From: Candidatus Defluviibacterium haderslevense
GTDB lineage: Bacteria; Bacteroidota; Bacteroidia; Chitinophagales; Saprospiraceae
Assembly: GCA_016712225.1 (NCBI GenBank)
Contig: JADJRL010000003.1
Location: 4,973,501-5,037,500 of the forward strand
Reading direction: 5' to 3'
DNA: 64,000 bases
Positions 53,401 to 62,217 of the stretch are shown here, in pieces (positions within the stretch are counted from its first letter, which is position 1; every line of letters begins with the position of its first letter). The notes under the pieces were generated by a model. That model was not told where the DNA came from. It did no database searches and saw only the letters and a list, made by a program, of their open reading frames with translations. The translations under genes were made by a program, and so were the position numbers.

Positions 53401-56195
53401 ATCTTGAATTAGCAAAACAACTTATTCAAGCACATTCCTATTGGCGATTAAAAGGATTAGAAGTAGATCTTGTTATTTGGAATGAAGAACATAATGGATA
53501 TCGCCAAGAATTTCAACATGACATAGAAGCTTTGATTCCTCCCGAATTTAAAGATAGACCGGGTGGTATTTTTGTTAGGGCTTCTGACCAAATATCAAAT
53601 GAAGATCGGATTTTGTTCCAAACTGTAGCTCGTATTTATATTTCAGATCATGATGGAACATTAATTGATCTTGTAAAAAGAAAACCATACTCAAAGTTAA
53701 TCATCCCAAATATTATTCCAATCCATTCAAATAAAATGGATTATACTCCGATGGTTATACCAAAAGAATTAAATCACTTCAATGGCCTTGGTGGATTCAC
53801 ATCTAATGGAAAAGAATATGTAATTATAATAGATCAATTCAAAAGAACACCACTCCCTTGGGTCAATGTAATTGCAAATCCAAATTTTGGTACCGTAATA
53901 TCTGAAAGTGGATCAGCATACACCTGGATTGAAAATGCTCATGAAATGCGAATCACACCATGGAATAATGACCCAGTATCTGATAAAAGTGGTGAAGCCT
54001 ATTATATCAGAGATGAAGAAAGTGGTAACTACTGGAGTACAGCTTTACTTCCATCCGGTGGCAAAACACCATATATAACTAGACATGGTTTTGGGTATAG
54101 TATATTTGAACATATAGAAGACGGTATACAAACAGAAATGTTGGTGTTTGTTGACTTGTATTCATCCATTAAATTTACCGAAATAAAAATAAAAAATGTT
54201 TCAGGCAGAACAAGAAAACTATCTGCAACTGGTTATATTGAATGGGTATTAGGCACACATAGAATGAAAACGGGAATGCATGTACACACTGAAATGGATC
54301 CAGATAGCGGAGCCATCATTGCAAAAAATTCTTACAACACAGAGTTTCAAAATCGCGTTGGCTTCTTTGATGTGGATCAATTAAACAAAACATTTACTGC
54401 TGATCGAACTGAATTTATTGGTAGAAATGGCAATTTAAAAAATCCAGAGGCTATGTCTAAACAAAAGTTATCTGGTAAAATAGGGCTTGCGCTAGATCCT
54501 TGTGCTGCAATACAAGTTACTTTTGATCTTGTTGATGGTGAAGAATATGAGACTATATTTAAACTGGGAGCAGCAAAGCATTCCATGGAAGCCTATCAAA
54601 TGATCAAACAATTTCGAGGAAGTATAGCCATGAATTTATCCCTTGAAAAGGTAAAAATTTATTGGAAAAAAACTTTAGGCATTCTACAAATTGAAACACC
54701 CGATTCTGCAATAAATATATTAACTAATGGCTGGTTAACATACCAAACCATTTCAGCAAGATTATGGGGTCGTAGTGGATTTTATCAATCTGGGGGAGCA
54801 TTTGGATTTAGAGATCAATTACAGGATGTGCTTTCTTTACTACTCTGTTCGCCACATTTGACACGAAAACAAATCATACTATGTGCATCTAGGCAGTTTG
54901 AAGAAGGTGATGTACAACATTGGTGGCATCCACCAACTGGCCATGGAGTTCGTACAAGATGTTCAGATGATTACCTTTGGCTACCGTATGCTACATCTGT
55001 CTATTTGGAACAAACAGAAGATTATGAAATTCTAAAGGAACAAATACATTTTTTAGAAGGTCGAAAATTAAATGCAATTGAAGAATCATATTACGATCAT
55101 CCAGCCATTTCCGGTCATACAAATACACTTTATGAACATTGTGTTAAATCCATTTCTCACGGATTAAAATTTGGTGTGCATGGCTTACCTTTAATCGGTT
55201 CAGGTGATTGGAATGATGGTTTTGATCAGGTCGGTAAAGATGGTAAAGGTGAAAGTGTATGGATGGCATTCTTTTTATATGATGTGCTTATACGATTTAT
55301 AAAAGTTGCACATATAAATAATGATTTAAAATTTGCTGCTGTTTGCGAAAAAGAAGCACAGAATTTAAAAGAAAATATTGAACTTCATGCATGGGATGGA
55401 AATTGGTATAAGCGTGCATGGTTTGATGATGGAACCACATTAGGTTCAAACAAAAATGAAGAATGCAAAATAGATTCCATAACCCAAAGTTGGTCTGTAT
55501 TATCAGGAGCTGGAAATAATAATAAAACACGAATAGCCTTAAACTCTGCCTACAACATGCTAGTTCGTAAAGAAGCACAAATCATACAACTCTTAGATCC
55601 TCCATTCGATAAGTCAACTGTCAATCCAGGATATATCAAAGGATATGTTCCTGGGGTTCGCGAGAATGGTGGTCAATACACTCATGCGGCTGCGTGGCTC
55701 ACAATGGCATTTTCTGAAATAGGAGACAAGGAGAAAGTTTGGGAATTATTAAATATGATCAATCCAATAAATCATGGAAAAACTATCGAGACGATACAAA
55801 TCTATAAAGTAGAGCCATATGTAGTAGCTGCTGATATTTATGCAAGACCACCGCATCTAGGGTGTGGTGGATGGACATGGTACACTGGAGCTGCTGGTTG
55901 GATTTTTAGATTAATTACAGAATCCTTCCTTGGACTTACCAAAGTAGGCAATACCCTATACTTCAATCCAAAAATTCCTAAAGAATGGAATGGATTCACG
56001 ATACATTATCAATTTGAAAATACCACTTATCATATTATTGTCAAGCAAGATTCCGAATTTAAAGAAATGAAAATAACAATGGATCAAATGGATCAAAATG
56101 ATATGCAGATTCACTTAGTAGATGATCGAATAGACCATAATGTTCTAATAACTTTGAATTACGAAAATCAATTACAAATTATGGGTAATAATTAA
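47493..56195 (+). CDS. Cyclic beta-1,2-glucan synthase (NdvB-like)
   Basis: 2,900 aa, slightly longer than proteobacterial NdvB/Cgs (about 2,800). N-terminal ~400 residues include SYPNEEPLRSELFTTEKMER. Hydrophobic helices lie at about 415-475, 840-890 and 955-1010. Between them is the GT84 glycosyltransferase: TLDADTQLP (Asp638, Asp640) and RQHRWIRGDWQ (residues 783-793). The middle (about 1290-1560) has glycoamylase-like motifs (EARLCTFIGIAQGKIPIESW, GLPWGISESGYHMI, HHQAMSLISLA). The C-terminal half has GH94-type domains with SGDWNDGFDQVGKDGKGESV (catalytic Asp in WND, about residue 2575). Makes cyclic beta-1,2-glucan, an osmoprotective periplasmic polymer, from UDP-glucose. Confidence 0.93.
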   Translation: MNLISISGQMFSKINSILNTKSKRGSYPNEEPLRSELFTTEKMERFGKKLASSHKLNTNPSHDHLLPRLAENEIILHEVRKLLTDSIRRKNQITPAGEWLIDNFYLIEEHIRNAKIDFPKGYSENLPQLIHGNATIVTRIYDIILHIISHSDGRIDIDSLSTYINAYQSVTVLKLGELWAIPIMIRLALIENLRRVSARIAIDRVDRNLADYWAQQMIDTAEKDPKNLILVIADMARSNPPMGSAFVSELTRQLKGKGLELAMPLHWIEQQLIEIGMTGVELINTEVQKQSADQVSMSNSIGSLRMFSGIAWNHFVESHSIVDQILRNDQFGTYGLMDFTTRDCYRHVIEHISKNSELSEPEVAQLAIDLTHSNEQTDDLRSLHVGYYLIDQGVHKTKHLARVKLSAIKKLRQHISKYTFLIYTFSIFWITTIISTFIIYEAYLDTKNAYLLILISLLVIICSSQLAISLVQFFSTLIVKPKLLPRMDFSKQIPSHARTLVVIPVMLTTSDEIERLIEGLEVRFLANRFDYLHFGLLTDFTDAAQETLPEDDALIQLAQLKIGELNSKYGKEEQDLFYLFHRPRHWNSQENVWMGYERKRGKLSELNGLLRGGAKNRFSLIVGKQTLFPFIQYVITLDADTQLPLGAACQLIGTISHPLNQPWYDDLKKRVTRGYGIIQPNVAVSLPDITSSLYAKMHGNEPGIDPYTRASSDVYQDLFSEGSFIGKGIYDVDMFIKVLDGKFAENGILSHDLLEGCYVRSGLLSDVQLYEKYPTSYNVDMKRQHRWIRGDWQIFAWFLPYVPGFKRTWNKNPISGLSRWKIFDNLRRSLVPISYTALIIIGWLLLENTLFWTILTASIIVLPIIISLVWATLNKPKEVIISHHIKNTFHHIGEIFIKTLFRIICIPYEAFSNLNAIICTIWKVLISRKKLLEWNSSAHSEKTSENSLFKSYLSMWLEPILTIPIGIYLFLYDPSKLIVVGPVLSLWIIAPTITWLVSRPKPKQLTILTPFQHFFLRKLSRKTWRFFEQFVDQNNNWLPPDNYQEQPIAMIAHRTSPTNIGLSLLANLTAYEFGYINVRSYLERTSKTLQTMSKMERFRGHFFNWYDTQSLIPLLPKYISTVDSGNLVGHLLVLRQGLIMMPYQQNKCSKIFEGLYDTLLVLIDTLEAQEKNTLETFKIALSDTLQIRINSSSEIFVQLNSLNELFNSNIEPLITIAHDESKYWIQKIKHQFIQFLEEIKIYEPWQNQLITTNQISIENNIDAHSSWIELLNAANILKLKINDSLYYQHDLSDKITIDSLNTSINYTIQKLTERIKLTENLAQQCHLMADMEWDFLYNKTSHLFTIGYNVQEHHMDTSYYDLLASEARLCTFIGIAQGKIPIESWFALGRLLTNVDGNPILLSWSGSMFEYLMPLLVMPTYDNTLLDQTCKGAVAWQIKYGKQKGLPWGISESGYHMINANSHYQYRAFGAPGLGLKRGLEEDSVITPYATALALIVAPEKACKNLELMQEYGFEGQYGFYEAIDYTTSRLPRGQSHAIVHSYMAHHQAMSLISLAYLLLDKPMQKLFESEPQFKATLLLLQERIPKATSFFAHTTDLADINYVAVGGEVRIIKTPNTSIPEIQLLSNGRYHLMISNSGAGYSRWKDLAVTRWREDVTCDQWGSFCYIKDLKNDMYWSNTFQPTLKHSDKYEVVYSQGRIDFSATHNELLTHTEIVVSPEDDMEMRRVRITNYSGIHRTIEITSYAEVVLAPLTSDIMQPGFSNLFVQTEIIPQQHAIICTRRPRSADEPTPWLFHLMKTHGKEILETSFETDRMVFIGRGNTPINPESMNHSGPLSGHQGSVLDPIIAIRNKLILEPEETVTIDMIIGVADTRKTCQKMIDKYQDKPHKDRVFEMAWTHSQVVLRQINATEEDAQLYSRLASSIIFPNIMFRADATLLIKNQRQQSGLWGYSISGDLPILLLKIENRNHLELAKQLIQAHSYWRLKGLEVDLVIWNEEHNGYRQEFQHDIEALIPPEFKDRPGGIFVRASDQISNEDRILFQTVARIYISDHDGTLIDLVKRKPYSKLIIPNIIPIHSNKMDYTPMVIPKELNHFNGLGGFTSNGKEYVIIIDQFKRTPLPWVNVIANPNFGTVISESGSAYTWIENAHEMRITPWNNDPVSDKSGEAYYIRDEESGNYWSTALLPSGGKTPYITRHGFGYSIFEHIEDGIQTEMLVFVDLYSSIKFTEIKIKNVSGRTRKLSATGYIEWVLGTHRMKTGMHVHTEMDPDSGAIIAKNSYNTEFQNRVGFFDVDQLNKTFTADRTEFIGRNGNLKNPEAMSKQKLSGKIGLALDPCAAIQVTFDLVDGEEYETIFKLGAAKHSMEAYQMIKQFRGSIAMNLSLEKVKIYWKKTLGILQIETPDSAINILTNGWLTYQTISARLWGRSGFYQSGGAFGFRDQLQDVLSLLLCSPHLTRKQIILCASRQFEEGDVQHWWHPPTGHGVRTRCSDDYLWLPYATSVYLEQTEDYEILKEQIHFLEGRKLNAIEESYYDHPAISGHTNTLYEHCVKSISHGLKFGVHGLPLIGSGDWNDGFDQVGKDGKGESVWMAFFLYDVLIRFIKVAHINNDLKFAAVCEKEAQNLKENIELHAWDGNWYKRAWFDDGTTLGSNKNEECKIDSITQSWSVLSGAGNNNKTRIALNSAYNMLVRKEAQIIQLLDPPFDKSTVNPGYIKGYVPGVRENGGQYTHAAAWLTMAFSEIGDKEKVWELLNMINPINHGKTIETIQIYKVEPYVVAADIYARPPHLGCGGWTWYTGAAGWIFRLITESFLGLTKVGNTLYFNPKIPKEWNGFTIHYQFENTTYHIIVKQDSEFKEMKITMDQMDQNDMQIHLVDDRIDHNVLITLNYENQLQIMGNN

Positions 56196-56611
56196 TTACG
56201 AATTACGAAATTATGAGAATCATTCAATTACGAGATTACGAATTATAGGGAATCAATTTCGAGTTAAGGTGAGGCCATAAAGAATTATGAAAAACAAATG
56301 CGAGTTAAGTAAGCATTTACTAATTACGGATGCAGCTGATCGCTTATAAATTAATGAAAATAAAGAAATAGAGAAGTTGTAAATTATGAAGATAAATTAC
56401 AAATAAAAAAAATTGTAACAAACGAAAATAGGAATAAGAGAAAAGGCATTAAATCTTCATCTAATGCCTTTAAATCAAGCGAAAATCAATTCAACAAAAC
56501 TTTTATATTCAATCTAACAACTTACAAACCAAATTTAGTGTACCATATGACTTCATTCATTCCCTAACCATTATGAAGCTTAAACCCAAAACAAGAATAT
56601 AGAATTATTCA
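56196..56611. other. 416-base intergenic stretch with ATTACGA repeats and a hairpin
   Basis: At 56190-56260 several AATTACGA-like units (AATTACGAATTACGAAATTATGA, ATTACGAGATTACGAATTATA) repeat. At 56442-56471 a 10-bp inverted repeat (AAAGGCATTA/TAATGCCTTT) could act as a bidirectional terminator, with a T-rich tail on the minus strand. No gene. Confidence 0.5.
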
Positions 56612-56869
56612 TTAATGATTAAGTATCCTTGAACTAAAAAACATTTTAGCAATTAAATCACGATCCTTTTCTATAAATCTCTTTCTTTGTTCATATTCGT
56701 ATACGTTTATTTCACCTTTAGATAACCTACTTTGCAAAACATCCAAAGGTGTACGCCGAATTTTTTTCTTTAATACAGGTACAAAAAAGGAGAAATAAAA
56801 TGAAAATCCAACCAACCAGACAAACCACCAAATAATATTCATTCCAAAAAACTGCATATCGTAATTCAT
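56612..56869 (-). CDS. SHOCT-domain membrane protein
   Basis: 85 aa. A hydrophobic helix (NIIWWFVWLVGFSFYFSFF) then a SHOCT domain: RRTPLDVLQSRLSKGEINVY, YEQRKRFIEKDRDL. SHOCT domains are short C-terminal oligomerisation motifs. Common in small bacterial membrane proteins; function unknown. Confidence 0.75.
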   Translation of the reverse strand: MNYDMQFFGMNIIWWFVWLVGFSFYFSFFVPVLKKKIRRTPLDVLQSRLSKGEINVYEYEQRKRFIEKDRDLIAKMFFSSRILNH

Positions 56870-57070
56870 ATTCTAAACATTTAGTATCTTTTCTCAGGAG
56901 ATAAACTTTCAAGTCACAAATTTAATTCCCAATGGTGAATTGATTGTTATACGATTATGCAAAATAACTATCATAATTCATACTATATAACTTAGAGTAT
57001 TATAAAAATTGCAAAAACAAGTAATTTTAATTTAATATATTGATAAAAATCAATGGAATCACAAAAAAAA

Positions 57071-57355
57071 TTACCTCCATCTGTTTGGAGACCATGAATG
57101 ACCTCGACTAGAAGATTGCCAATGACCCGGAACAAAAGTTTTATTAGCTCTAGGTTCCATCCAGTATCCATTTCTCCTTACATAAGTATGGGATCTTCTT
57201 TTATAGGTCCAATCTCCATCAACCCAAACATGATTATTGCCTGGGCGCTGCGGTCTTACCACTTCATAATATGTTGGTTCTTCCCCAACAAAACCCGGAG
57301 AACATGAGGTCAACATAATTCCTCCAATTGATAAAATCATAAGATAATATTTCAT
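57071..57355 (-). CDS. YXWGXW-repeat lipoprotein
   Basis: 94 aa. Lipoprotein signal (GGIMLTSC, Cys at about residue 18), then repeats of the YXWGXW type: HVWVDGDWTYKRRSHTYV, RNGYWMEP, VPGHWQSSSRGHSW, SPNRWR. A small outer-membrane-associated protein common in Bacteroidota stress clusters. Confidence 0.8.
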   Translation of the reverse strand: MKYYLMILSIGGIMLTSCSPGFVGEEPTYYEVVRPQRPGNNHVWVDGDWTYKRRSHTYVRRNGYWMEPRANKTFVPGHWQSSSRGHSWSPNRWR

Positions 57356-57450
57356 ATCAATTATTTTAAGTTATAAAAAACACATTTAAAACATGCTGAA
57401 TTTTATTTAAATAAATTGCATTTTATATTTTAATAAATATTAAATATATA

Positions 57451-58710
57451 TCATTGCTTTAATTTATTAAACAATAGGGACAAAGATTGTCTATGTGTGA
57501 AGTATTTATAAATCCAATTGATAAATACAATAAGCCTATTTTTAAAGCTAATCAATAAAAATAAATGCAAAGTCATCCAAATAATCCAAGCTATAAATCC
57601 ATGGAAACTCCATTTGGGATATGCTAAATCTACAACTGCCTTATTTCTACCGACAGTTGCCATACTCCCTTTGTTGTAGTAATGAAATGGCAGCATAGAT
57701 TTATTTAAAGCCATTCTTTTAAAATTAATTGCTAAATTTTTTGCTTGATCCATAGCCACACTTGCCAATTGAGGAAAACCCTTCGGATATAATTCAGATA
57801 ACATTATGGAGATATCACCTATTGCAAAAACATGATCATTGGCATTTACCCGATTAAATTCATCAACTCTAATTTGATTTGAAGCTGAACACCATAATGA
57901 ATTAATTCCAGAAGGAATATTGCCTTTTACACCTGCTGCCCAAATCACTATGGAAGATTCAATTTCAGTGCCGTCTTGCATTTTCAATTTTACTCCATTG
58001 TAATCTTTCACTAAAGTATTTGTTTTTACTACAACCCCCATTTCTTCCAAATAATGTTTGGCGATCTGAGAAGAAGAATCACTCATAGATGCCAATAACT
58101 TATTGGTTCCCTCTATTAGATAAACCTCCATTTTGCTAAAATCCAATTCAGGATATTCCAAAGGCAATGCATCGCGTTTCATTTCTGCAATAGCGCCACT
58201 AAGTTCTACACCTGTTGGCCCTCCTCCGACAATAACAACAGATAAATTTTTATTGATTTGATGCATTGTTGATGTCACTGCATCCTCGAAATGCTGAATG
58301 AGGGTATTACGCAGAATTAGAGCTTCCCAAGTGGATTTCATCGGAAAAGTCATTCGTGCTAATTCGGCATTCCCAAAATAGTTAGTCACTGCACCTGTTG
58401 CCAATACTAAAAAATCATAATAAATAGGACCAATAGTTGTATCGACCTTATCATTTAATAAATCAATATGGGTCACCTCAGTAATTCTGACGCTAACATT
58501 CTTACATTTTTTGAAAATATTTCTTAAAGGAAATGATATGTTACTTGCATCTAGATTAGCGGTGGCAACTTGATATAACAAAGGTTGAAACTGATGATAA
58601 TTATTTTTATCAATTAAGGTAATAGAATACCCCGGATGACCACTTAACACTCGTGCCAATTTCAATCCAGCAAATCCTGCACCTAAAATTAATATTTGTT
58701 TTTTATTCAT
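57451..58710 (-). CDS. NDH-2-type NAD(P)/FAD-dependent oxidoreductase
   Basis: 419 aa. FAD site ILGAGFAGLKLARVLSG, then NNYHQFQPLLYQVATANL, second nucleotide-binding motif VVIVGGGPTGVELSGAIAEM, and DHVFAIGDIS. The C-terminal part has a hydrophobic segment (FIAWIIWMTLHLFLLISF), as in membrane-bound NDH-2. Type II NADH:quinone oxidoreductase or a close relative; transfers electrons without pumping protons. Confidence 0.88.
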   Translation of the reverse strand: MNKKQILILGAGFAGLKLARVLSGHPGYSITLIDKNNYHQFQPLLYQVATANLDASNISFPLRNIFKKCKNVSVRITEVTHIDLLNDKVDTTIGPIYYDFLVLATGAVTNYFGNAELARMTFPMKSTWEALILRNTLIQHFEDAVTSTMHQINKNLSVVIVGGGPTGVELSGAIAEMKRDALPLEYPELDFSKMEVYLIEGTNKLLASMSDSSSQIAKHYLEEMGVVVKTNTLVKDYNGVKLKMQDGTEIESSIVIWAAGVKGNIPSGINSLWCSASNQIRVDEFNRVNANDHVFAIGDISIMLSELYPKGFPQLASVAMDQAKNLAINFKRMALNKSMLPFHYYNKGSMATVGRNKAVVDLAYPKWSFHGFIAWIIWMTLHLFLLISFKNRLIVFINWIYKYFTHRQSLSLLFNKLKQ

Positions 58711-58848
58711 TCCAAAATAGAAACACTTTCTAAAATACTATTATAATCCATTATTAAGCATAATTTATTGAAATTTTAAATTCAATAGAAAACCAAAATT
58801 GAATTAAAAGTTAAGCATTTATAAAAAACATGAATTCAGTATTTACTT

Positions 58849-59610
58849 CTATTGTGCCAAATAGCCACCTTCAATTTCCAGCGTAGATCCAGTCATAAAC
58901 GAGCCATCATCACTTGCAAGAAAAACAAAACCCTTAGCGATCTCTTCAGAACGTCCTAATCGCTTCATAGGGTGCAAGTCAACAATATGTTGCATTATTT
59001 CTGAATGATCTGTAATTCCACCCTTTTCAAGTAAAGGAGTTGCAATAAATCCCGGACAAATAGCATTAATTCTAATGCCATCTGTGGCATATTCTAACGC
59101 AGCTGTTTTGGTAAGTCCAAGAACACCATGTTTTGCTGCTACATAATGCGAAGATTGAGCAAATCCAACTTTTCCAAGTATCGAAGACATGTTAATTATT
59201 ACCCCTTGCTTTTGCTTTAACATTTGAATAAGTTCATATTTCATACCATTAAAAACTCCAGAAAGATTGATGCCAATAACTTGTTGCCAAGCTTTTTCAG
59301 TCATGTCTGCAACTTTATTGGATTCACCACCAATACCGGCATTATTCAATGCTACATCTAAAGAGCCAAATACCTGGACTGTTTTATCAATTGCAGATTT
59401 TAATTCATCCATTTTAGAAACATCGCAAGCTAAAAATATCGCTTTGAGATTAATAGCCACGATGTCCTGCATTAATAGAGATGATAAATCATTCGGCATA
59501 CCTACCACGACCACATTTGCTCCTTCTTGAGTAGCTGCCATGGCGCAGGCCCTCCCAATACCAGAAAGACCGCCCGTAATGAAAACTGTTTTGTCCACAA
59601 GTTTTTTCAC
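58849..59610 (-). CDS. SDR-family oxidoreductase
   Basis: 253 aa. NAD(P) site FITGGLSGIGRACAMAA, LNNAGIGGES, catalytic Ser...YVAAKHG (YxxxK) and PGFIATPLLEKG. Classical short-chain dehydrogenase of the FabG/glucose-dehydrogenase type; substrate unknown. The start is a GTG 7 bases after the YceI stop, and no ATG suits; the two form an operon. Confidence 0.85.
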   Translation of the reverse strand: MKKLVDKTVFITGGLSGIGRACAMAATQEGANVVVVGMPNDLSSLLMQDIVAINLKAIFLACDVSKMDELKSAIDKTVQVFGSLDVALNNAGIGGESNKVADMTEKAWQQVIGINLSGVFNGMKYELIQMLKQKQGVIINMSSILGKVGFAQSSHYVAAKHGVLGLTKTAALEYATDGIRINAICPGFIATPLLEKGGITDHSEIMQHIVDLHPMKRLGRSEEIAKGFVFLASDDGSFMTGSTLEIEGGYLAQ

Positions 59611-59617
59611 TGTTAGC

Positions 59618-60217
59618 TTATTTGGTTTGAAATGAAACTATTTCTTCCTCTTTTTGCAATGTCATGGTTTGGTCGGAAATGTCTTTTTTCAATAATTGAA
59701 TCTCACAGGAAATATTCACATCATCACTAACCATCAGTCCTCCTGTTTCCATCATAGTATTCCATTTGAGATCCCAATCACTTCGCTTTAATATACCTGT
59801 AACTTCAAAACCTGCTTTAGTATTTCCCCAAGGGTCATTTGCAATTCCACCAAATTGTACATTTAGTTTGATATTTTTTACAATACCATTCATTGACAAT
59901 TCGCCCCATAATTCATGTATACCCTCTTGATCAGGATTTCCAAGCGTACTTGAGACAAAAGAAATTTGTTTATGTACTTTGGCATTAAAAAACTCCTCAC
60001 TTAATAAATGTTCATCTCGCTTTAAATCACCAGTATTTATTGAGGTAACATCAATCCAAAAATCGATCTCGGCTGTAGAAAAATCGACTCCCGTAGTTAT
60101 AATGTTTGCATCAAAAATTTTAAATGCTCCCTTAACGTTCGAAATCATTAAATGTCTAATCTTAAACGACACTTCACTGTGAGCTTTGTCAATCACCCAT
60201 GCTGTTTGATTCATCAT
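59618..60217 (-). CDS. YceI-family protein
   Basis: 199 aa. The lipocalin-like YceI pattern: AWVIDKAHSEVSFKIRHLMI, VKGAFKIFDANII, DEHLLSEEFFNAKVHKQISF and GFEVTGILKRSDWDLKW. Typically binds polyisoprenoid-type lipids. No signal peptide is evident, unlike the periplasmic E. coli form, so it may be cytoplasmic. Starts MMNQ; either Met is possible. Confidence 0.9.
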   Translation of the reverse strand: MMNQTAWVIDKAHSEVSFKIRHLMISNVKGAFKIFDANIITTGVDFSTAEIDFWIDVTSINTGDLKRDEHLLSEEFFNAKVHKQISFVSSTLGNPDQEGIHELWGELSMNGIVKNIKLNVQFGGIANDPWGNTKAGFEVTGILKRSDWDLKWNTMMETGGLMVSDDVNISCEIQLLKKDISDQTMTLQKEEEIVSFQTK

Positions 60218-60254
60218 ATACTATTTTATAAACTGTAAAAAAAATAAATTGATT

Positions 60255-60701
60255 TTATTTTTTATTATCGGTAGTAAAATTCTTAAAAGCATCTCCTAGT
60301 TTTTGCATATCAGAATTAAATTCAACTTTAAATGCTTCCCATTTTTCTTTACCACTTTCCTTATAATCATCCATTTTTTTCTTTAGATCTGTATTTTTCT
60401 GTTCTAATTCTGCAACTTTCATTTTATAATCTTCCTTAGCATTGGCTTTTTGCATTTCGATTCTAGAATTAAAATCAGCAATAATTTTTTCATTCGCTGC
60501 AATTTTTTCATTGGTTTCTCTTCTGTATTTGTCTATATCCATTAAATACTCTTGATTTGCTTGCTCCAAATCTTTATTGGCTTCAGCCACTTTATCTTGA
60601 GCATTCTCAACCTTCTCAGCAGGAGAATTGCAACTTGATAATATTGAAATGGAGGCAATACCTGCCACTGATAAAATAACTAATAAGAATAGATTTTTCA
60701 T
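60255..60701 (-). CDS. Coiled-coil stress lipoprotein (sll1863-like)
   Basis: 148 aa. Lipoprotein signal with LSSC (Cys24), then a helical, heptad-rich domain: KVENAQDKVAEANKDLEQAN, MKVAELEQKNTDLKKKMDDY, KEKWEAFKVEFNSDMQKLGD, AFKNF. The pattern matches the sll1863-type stress-response family. A 6-bp hairpin (TTTCGC-GGAA-GCGAAA, 60718-60733) lies in the 5' leader right after a near-consensus TACATTTA element. Confidence 0.7.
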   Translation of the reverse strand: MKNLFLLVILSVAGIASISILSSCNSPAEKVENAQDKVAEANKDLEQANQEYLMDIDKYRRETNEKIAANEKIIADFNSRIEMQKANAKEDYKMKVAELEQKNTDLKKKMDDYKESGKEKWEAFKVEFNSDMQKLGDAFKNFTTDNKK

Positions 60702-61085
60702 TTTAATTGATTTTGGTTTCGCGGAAGCGAAATAAATGTAACAACATTATTACTTTGCAAAATTGATATTAAAATAATAAAATACTTTATATAATAAATG
60801 AAACCATTTATATTATTCACAGTATTACGATAAACTGGAAAGAATGTCATTACCTAATATCAAAGAAGGATTAACTAAAATAACATTCGATTTATATTCA
60901 AAACAAAATAAATCCTTATAAATTCATAAAGTCCTAAAGTCAATTCATCAAACGACATCAATTAATTAAAGCATGTTATGCTAAGAAATCTATACTTTAA
61001 GGCTAAAGTTTCAAACAAACACTATTATACAGATACCTTTATTATTATTATTGATACCAGAATGGAAATAACTAAATATTGATTA
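60702..61085. other. 384-base intergenic stretch
   Basis: Contains the upstream region of the coiled-coil lipoprotein gene (60734-60741 near-consensus TACATTTA and a short hairpin). The remainder shows no gene, terminator or clear repeat. Confidence 0.4.
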
Positions 61086-61565
61086 TTAAATCATTTTGCT
61101 TGCAACTTCAAACAATCGGGTTAAAATATACGAAACAATCAGACCAATGGCCAAACCTTCCGTTAGAATAAACAAATTAGCTGTAAATGGATTTAATGAA
61201 TCACCCATTGAAGAAGATAGTCGAATGGCATTCATCAAATCAGTATCCCAATAAAGAAACAAAGTCATCAATATTGCGAACCCGCCCACACCAATTACAG
61301 AAGTCCTAAGTCCTTGTGCTACACCATACAGATAGTTACCTTTCAAGATATCATCGGGATTTAGGATATAATAGGTTCTAATCGCCCTGTATAAACAAAA
61401 TATTTGAAAAACACCATTAAACAAATGGAACTCACCACGACTACCATACCCCATCCAATACATGATTAGAAAAAAAATAATAAAACCGAACATCATAAAT
61501 AATCCTGTTCTAATGGCTATAGCGTTCATTAATGACGGATTTTCCTTTGTTAATAATAAATTCAT
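61086..61565 (-). CDS. Four-helix membrane protein, DUF4199-like
   Basis: 159 aa from the ATG at 61565. Four hydrophobic segments (MFGFIIFFLIMYWMGYG, GVFQIFCLYRAIRTYYI, TSVIGVGGFAILMTLFLYW, LFILTEGLAIGLIVSYIL), with LNPDDILKGNYLYGVAQGL between the second and third. The layout resembles DUF4199 proteins, but the assignment is tentative. The TTG at 61574 in the same frame adds three residues and is not preferred. Confidence 0.55.
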   Translation of the reverse strand: MNLLLTKENPSLMNAIAIRTGLFMMFGFIIFFLIMYWMGYGSRGEFHLFNGVFQIFCLYRAIRTYYILNPDDILKGNYLYGVAQGLRTSVIGVGGFAILMTLFLYWDTDLMNAIRLSSSMGDSLNPFTANLFILTEGLAIGLIVSYILTRLFEVASKMI

Positions 61566-61721
61566 AATAACCAAATTAATCTCTGATGAGATTGTTAAAA
61601 AAAAATAATACCATAATTAAATACCTTATCGCAATTCATCGATTTAAATATTCCAAATATTTATGTATAAGTTGCTAACTAAAATAATTCAATAGCGCAC
61701 CATTCAAAAAATACAATTCAT

Positions 61722-62057
61722 TTAGATAAAAATCAATTTTCTGCTCTCCAAAGCGTACCTGCGACAATCCGCAGCAGTCAAATTTGCAGATTCAAAATTC
61801 GAAAACCTATCACACTCCTCAGCACAAGCATTGCATATCGAAGCGATAAGCTCACAAAATTGTCTCGCGAATGGCTTTCCACTGGCTACTGCAGCCAGAG
61901 ACAATATATAAATGGCAGCACAATCTTTATTAATGCTCATACAACGTGCTATGTAGAAGGCCTCATATTCATAAGGAACCTTAAAATCATATCTTGATGC
62001 ATATACAAGATAATCACTATACTCTGTGAAATGAGCATGAATTTTCCTTCGAGGCAT
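61722..62057 (-). CDS. Cys-rich four-helix-bundle (DUF326-like) protein
   Basis: 111 aa from the ATG at 62057. Cysteines in the pattern CMSINKDC, FCELIASICNACAEEC and DC, matching the four-helix-bundle copper-storage/DUF326 family. Probably binds copper in the cytoplasm; no signal peptide. The TTG at 62093 adds 12 hydrophobic residues and is not preferred, but export cannot be excluded. Confidence 0.75.
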   Translation of the reverse strand: MPRRKIHAHFTEYSDYLVYASRYDFKVPYEYEAFYIARCMSINKDCAAIYILSLAAVASGKPFARQFCELIASICNACAEECDRFSNFESANLTAADCRRYALESRKLIFI

Positions 62058-62217
62058 AATTACAAACTTTATAAATGCAACAATATATCGCAATACAAGA
62101 TTGAGAAATTTAATCTAATATATCATTATATTTTAGATTAAAGGAATTATAAAATTCATACCTACAATTCAGGATTTCTTCAATTAACATGACAGGAAAG
62201 GTCAAATACAGATGAAT

